Part shown: piece after piece, positions 62,943 through 64,000 of the stretch
Layout: each line of letters begins with the position of its first letter
Numbering within the stretch: the first letter of the stretch is position 1
Origin: an uncultured Eubacteriales bacterium
GTDB lineage: Bacteria > Bacillota > Clostridia > Oscillospirales > Acutalibacteraceae
DNA: 64,000 nucleotides
Reading direction: 5' to 3'
Assembly (NCBI GenBank): GCA_910580045.1
Contig: CAJTXF010000008.1
Span: 1-64,000, forward strand
Translations under genes and position numbers: made by a program
Notes under the pieces: model-generated
What the model was told of the DNA's origin: nothing
Databases searched by the model: none
Seen by the model: only the letters and a program-made list of their open reading frames with translations

Positions 62943-64000
62943 AACAAATTTGCAGAACATAAAAGATATTTTCGAGGAAAAAACCGGCGTTGAATTGGTA
63001 TCCCGTCGTCGCCGTCCTATCGGAGTCTCTGTGCTTGTGGCGGCTGTGATGGTGTGTTGCCTCACAATGACTGCCTTTGCGGTCAGCCTGTTTTCTTCTT
63101 TGGACGGAGATGATTTGAGCCTTTCTGCCACCTATGAGGGGAATGGCCTCGTATCAATTCAAGTAGAAAACCGGTCAAATAAAAATCTGAGTTTCCAGCC
63201 GCAGTTGAGACTGATGCAATGGTCTACCGCCGAAGAAATCGTTCCAACTTCTGGCGAGACTGTATTCAGCGGCACTGAGTTCGGAGCGCATACCAGCGGC
63301 GTGATGACGGTGGATCTCTCCCAAGCGTACAACATGGATGTGCTGGAACAGCCGCTCACCGATGACCATTACTATTTCGTGCTGACGAACAACAATTTTG
63401 TGTTTGGACAGGACTGGATGTGTTCTGTTTCTTTTGCGGAGCCAATCAAAACGGTGGTAGAGACGCCGCTCCCCATTCCTGCTGCCGAGGCCGACAGAGA
63501 ACTGGTTGCACAAATTATGGAGGAACTGCGGCCTTATTTTGAAACCTATCCCGCCAATGTCGACGAGCGGAGAGAGGCTGCGGGCAGTTACCTTCAGAAA
63601 TGCCAAGAACTGTTGACCACACTGGATCGGGATGTAGTCCCCGCAGTAGAGGCTCCCCTGGCGATTGACGGGCTAAACCCGGAGGTTATCTTTGATGAGA
63701 CTGCTCCTCTGGAGACACAACACTGGCTGACCGGTCTGCACTGGCGCAACCTTGATGGCTATGGCATCCCGGTTGGCTCTACCGAAGGTGAAAGCGCCTT
63801 GGTTTTGAGCGCGTATGTTCCCCAGCATAAAGGAGAGGTCGATGGCGGCGTAGATATCCCCCTGCTTTATTTCTTTACCTACAATGTAAAGGACATTCAC
63901 AGTCCAGAGGATATTGCCTTTATCCACGGACAGCTCATGACTTTTGGTGAACTGGAGCAGTACAAAGTATATGAAGATGAGCAGTATGTCTGCTACGAGG
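62926..64000 (+). CDS. Anti-sigma-factor-like membrane protein, cut by the window edge
   Basis: Open from the ATG at 62926 to the window end, at least 358 residues without a stop. AAGGAGG lies 6 nt before the start. A cytoplasmic stretch of about 35 residues ends in RRRRP. One membrane segment follows (about residues 36-56, IGVSVLVAAVMVCCLTMTAFAV), then a large extracytoplasmic part of no recognised family. Position, overlap with the sigma gene and topology fit an anti-sigma factor. No zinc-binding HxxxCxxC motif is seen, so this role is an inference. Confidence 0.65.
   Translation, partial: MSSFSKTNLQNIKDIFEEKTGVELVSRRRRPIGVSVLVAAVMVCCLTMTAFAVSLFSSLDGDDLSLSATYEGNGLVSIQVENRSNKNLSFQPQLRLMQWSTAEEIVPTSGETVFSGTEFGAHTSGVMTVDLSQAYNMDVLEQPLTDDHYYFVLTNNNFVFGQDWMCSVSFAEPIKTVVETPLPIPAAEADRELVAQIMEELRPYFETYPANVDERREAAGSYLQKCQELLTTLDRDVVPAVEAPLAIDGLNPEVIFDETAPLETQHWLTGLHWRNLDGYGIPVGSTEGESALVLSAYVPQHKGEVDGGVDIPLLYFFTYNVKDIHSPEDIAFIHGQLMTFGELEQYKVYEDEQYVCYE

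Overview
The window looks like a chromosomal segment of a GC-rich anaerobic Firmicute of the class Clostridia, probably a gut Oscillospiraceae/Ruminococcaceae relative. Supporting signs are SLH-domain surface proteins with a CsaB-type enzyme, HemZ, DUF6171 and DUF6259 proteins, Lpl-type sugar permeases, AGGAGG ribosome binding sites and sigma-A promoters. No tRNA, rRNA or CRISPR array was seen. The genus cannot be fixed from sequence reading alone.

Layout. (1) 1-9.8 kb, plus strand: MATE efflux pump, HAD phosphatase, then recJ, a SUFU-domain protein, the (p)ppGpp enzyme Rel, HemZ and a uridine-kinase-like protein, closed by a two-way terminator. (2) 9.8-17.9 kb, minus strand: a zinc-ribbon protein, and a tight series of transglutaminase/SLH protein, valS, esterase, metY, esterase. 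(3) 18.2-20.1 kb: a divergent NlpC/P60-SH3-SLH wall protein. (4) 20.2-29.9 kb, minus strand: an oligopeptide ABC transporter (oppA-B-C-D-F) with unusually enlarged OppB, OppD and OppF, followed by an ApbE-fold membrane protein, all behind a perfect consensus promoter. (5) 30-41 kb, plus strand: hybrid histidine kinase with a degenerate HD-GYP partner, split ThrE exporter, pseudouridine synthase, acetyltransferase, a glycosyltransferase-CsaB fusion, then MoxR-DUF58. (6) 41-42.3 kb: a third SLH protein. (7) 42.3-42.8 kb: a gene-free stretch with two convergent promoter-like elements around a structured region. (8) 42.8-49.6 kb, minus strand: a six-gene catabolic operon of FrlD-like kinase, FrlB-like SIS deglycase, GH42 beta-galactosidase, GH51 arabinofuranosidase, DUF6171 and an aldo/keto reductase. 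(9) 49.7-51.6 kb: glutaminase and a YoaK-type membrane protein. (10) 51.7-61 kb, minus strand: two Lpl-type permeases, a sugar-binding lipoprotein, a DUF6259 glycosidase-like protein, then murQ, a BadF-type amino-sugar kinase and an RpiR regulator. (11) 61-64 kb: more AT-rich accessory DNA with a 443-bp nested palindromic element, a promoter/mini-ORF/terminator unit, and an ECF sigma factor with a truncated anti-sigma-like partner at the edge.

How the genes fit together. The CsaB half of the fusion probably pyruvylates the wall polymer that holds SLH proteins, of which this window encodes three. The operon at 42.8-49.6 kb pairs fructosamine kinase and deglycase genes with a beta-galactosidase, which would suit lactose-derived Amadori compounds such as lactulosyl-lysine. 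The MurQ cluster fits uptake and breakdown of MurNAc or a related amino sugar. The Lpl-type importer has no ATPase gene of its own here. The most novel candidates are the enlarged Opp complex, the Frl-glycosidase operon, the convergent-promoter RNA locus and the palindromic element.
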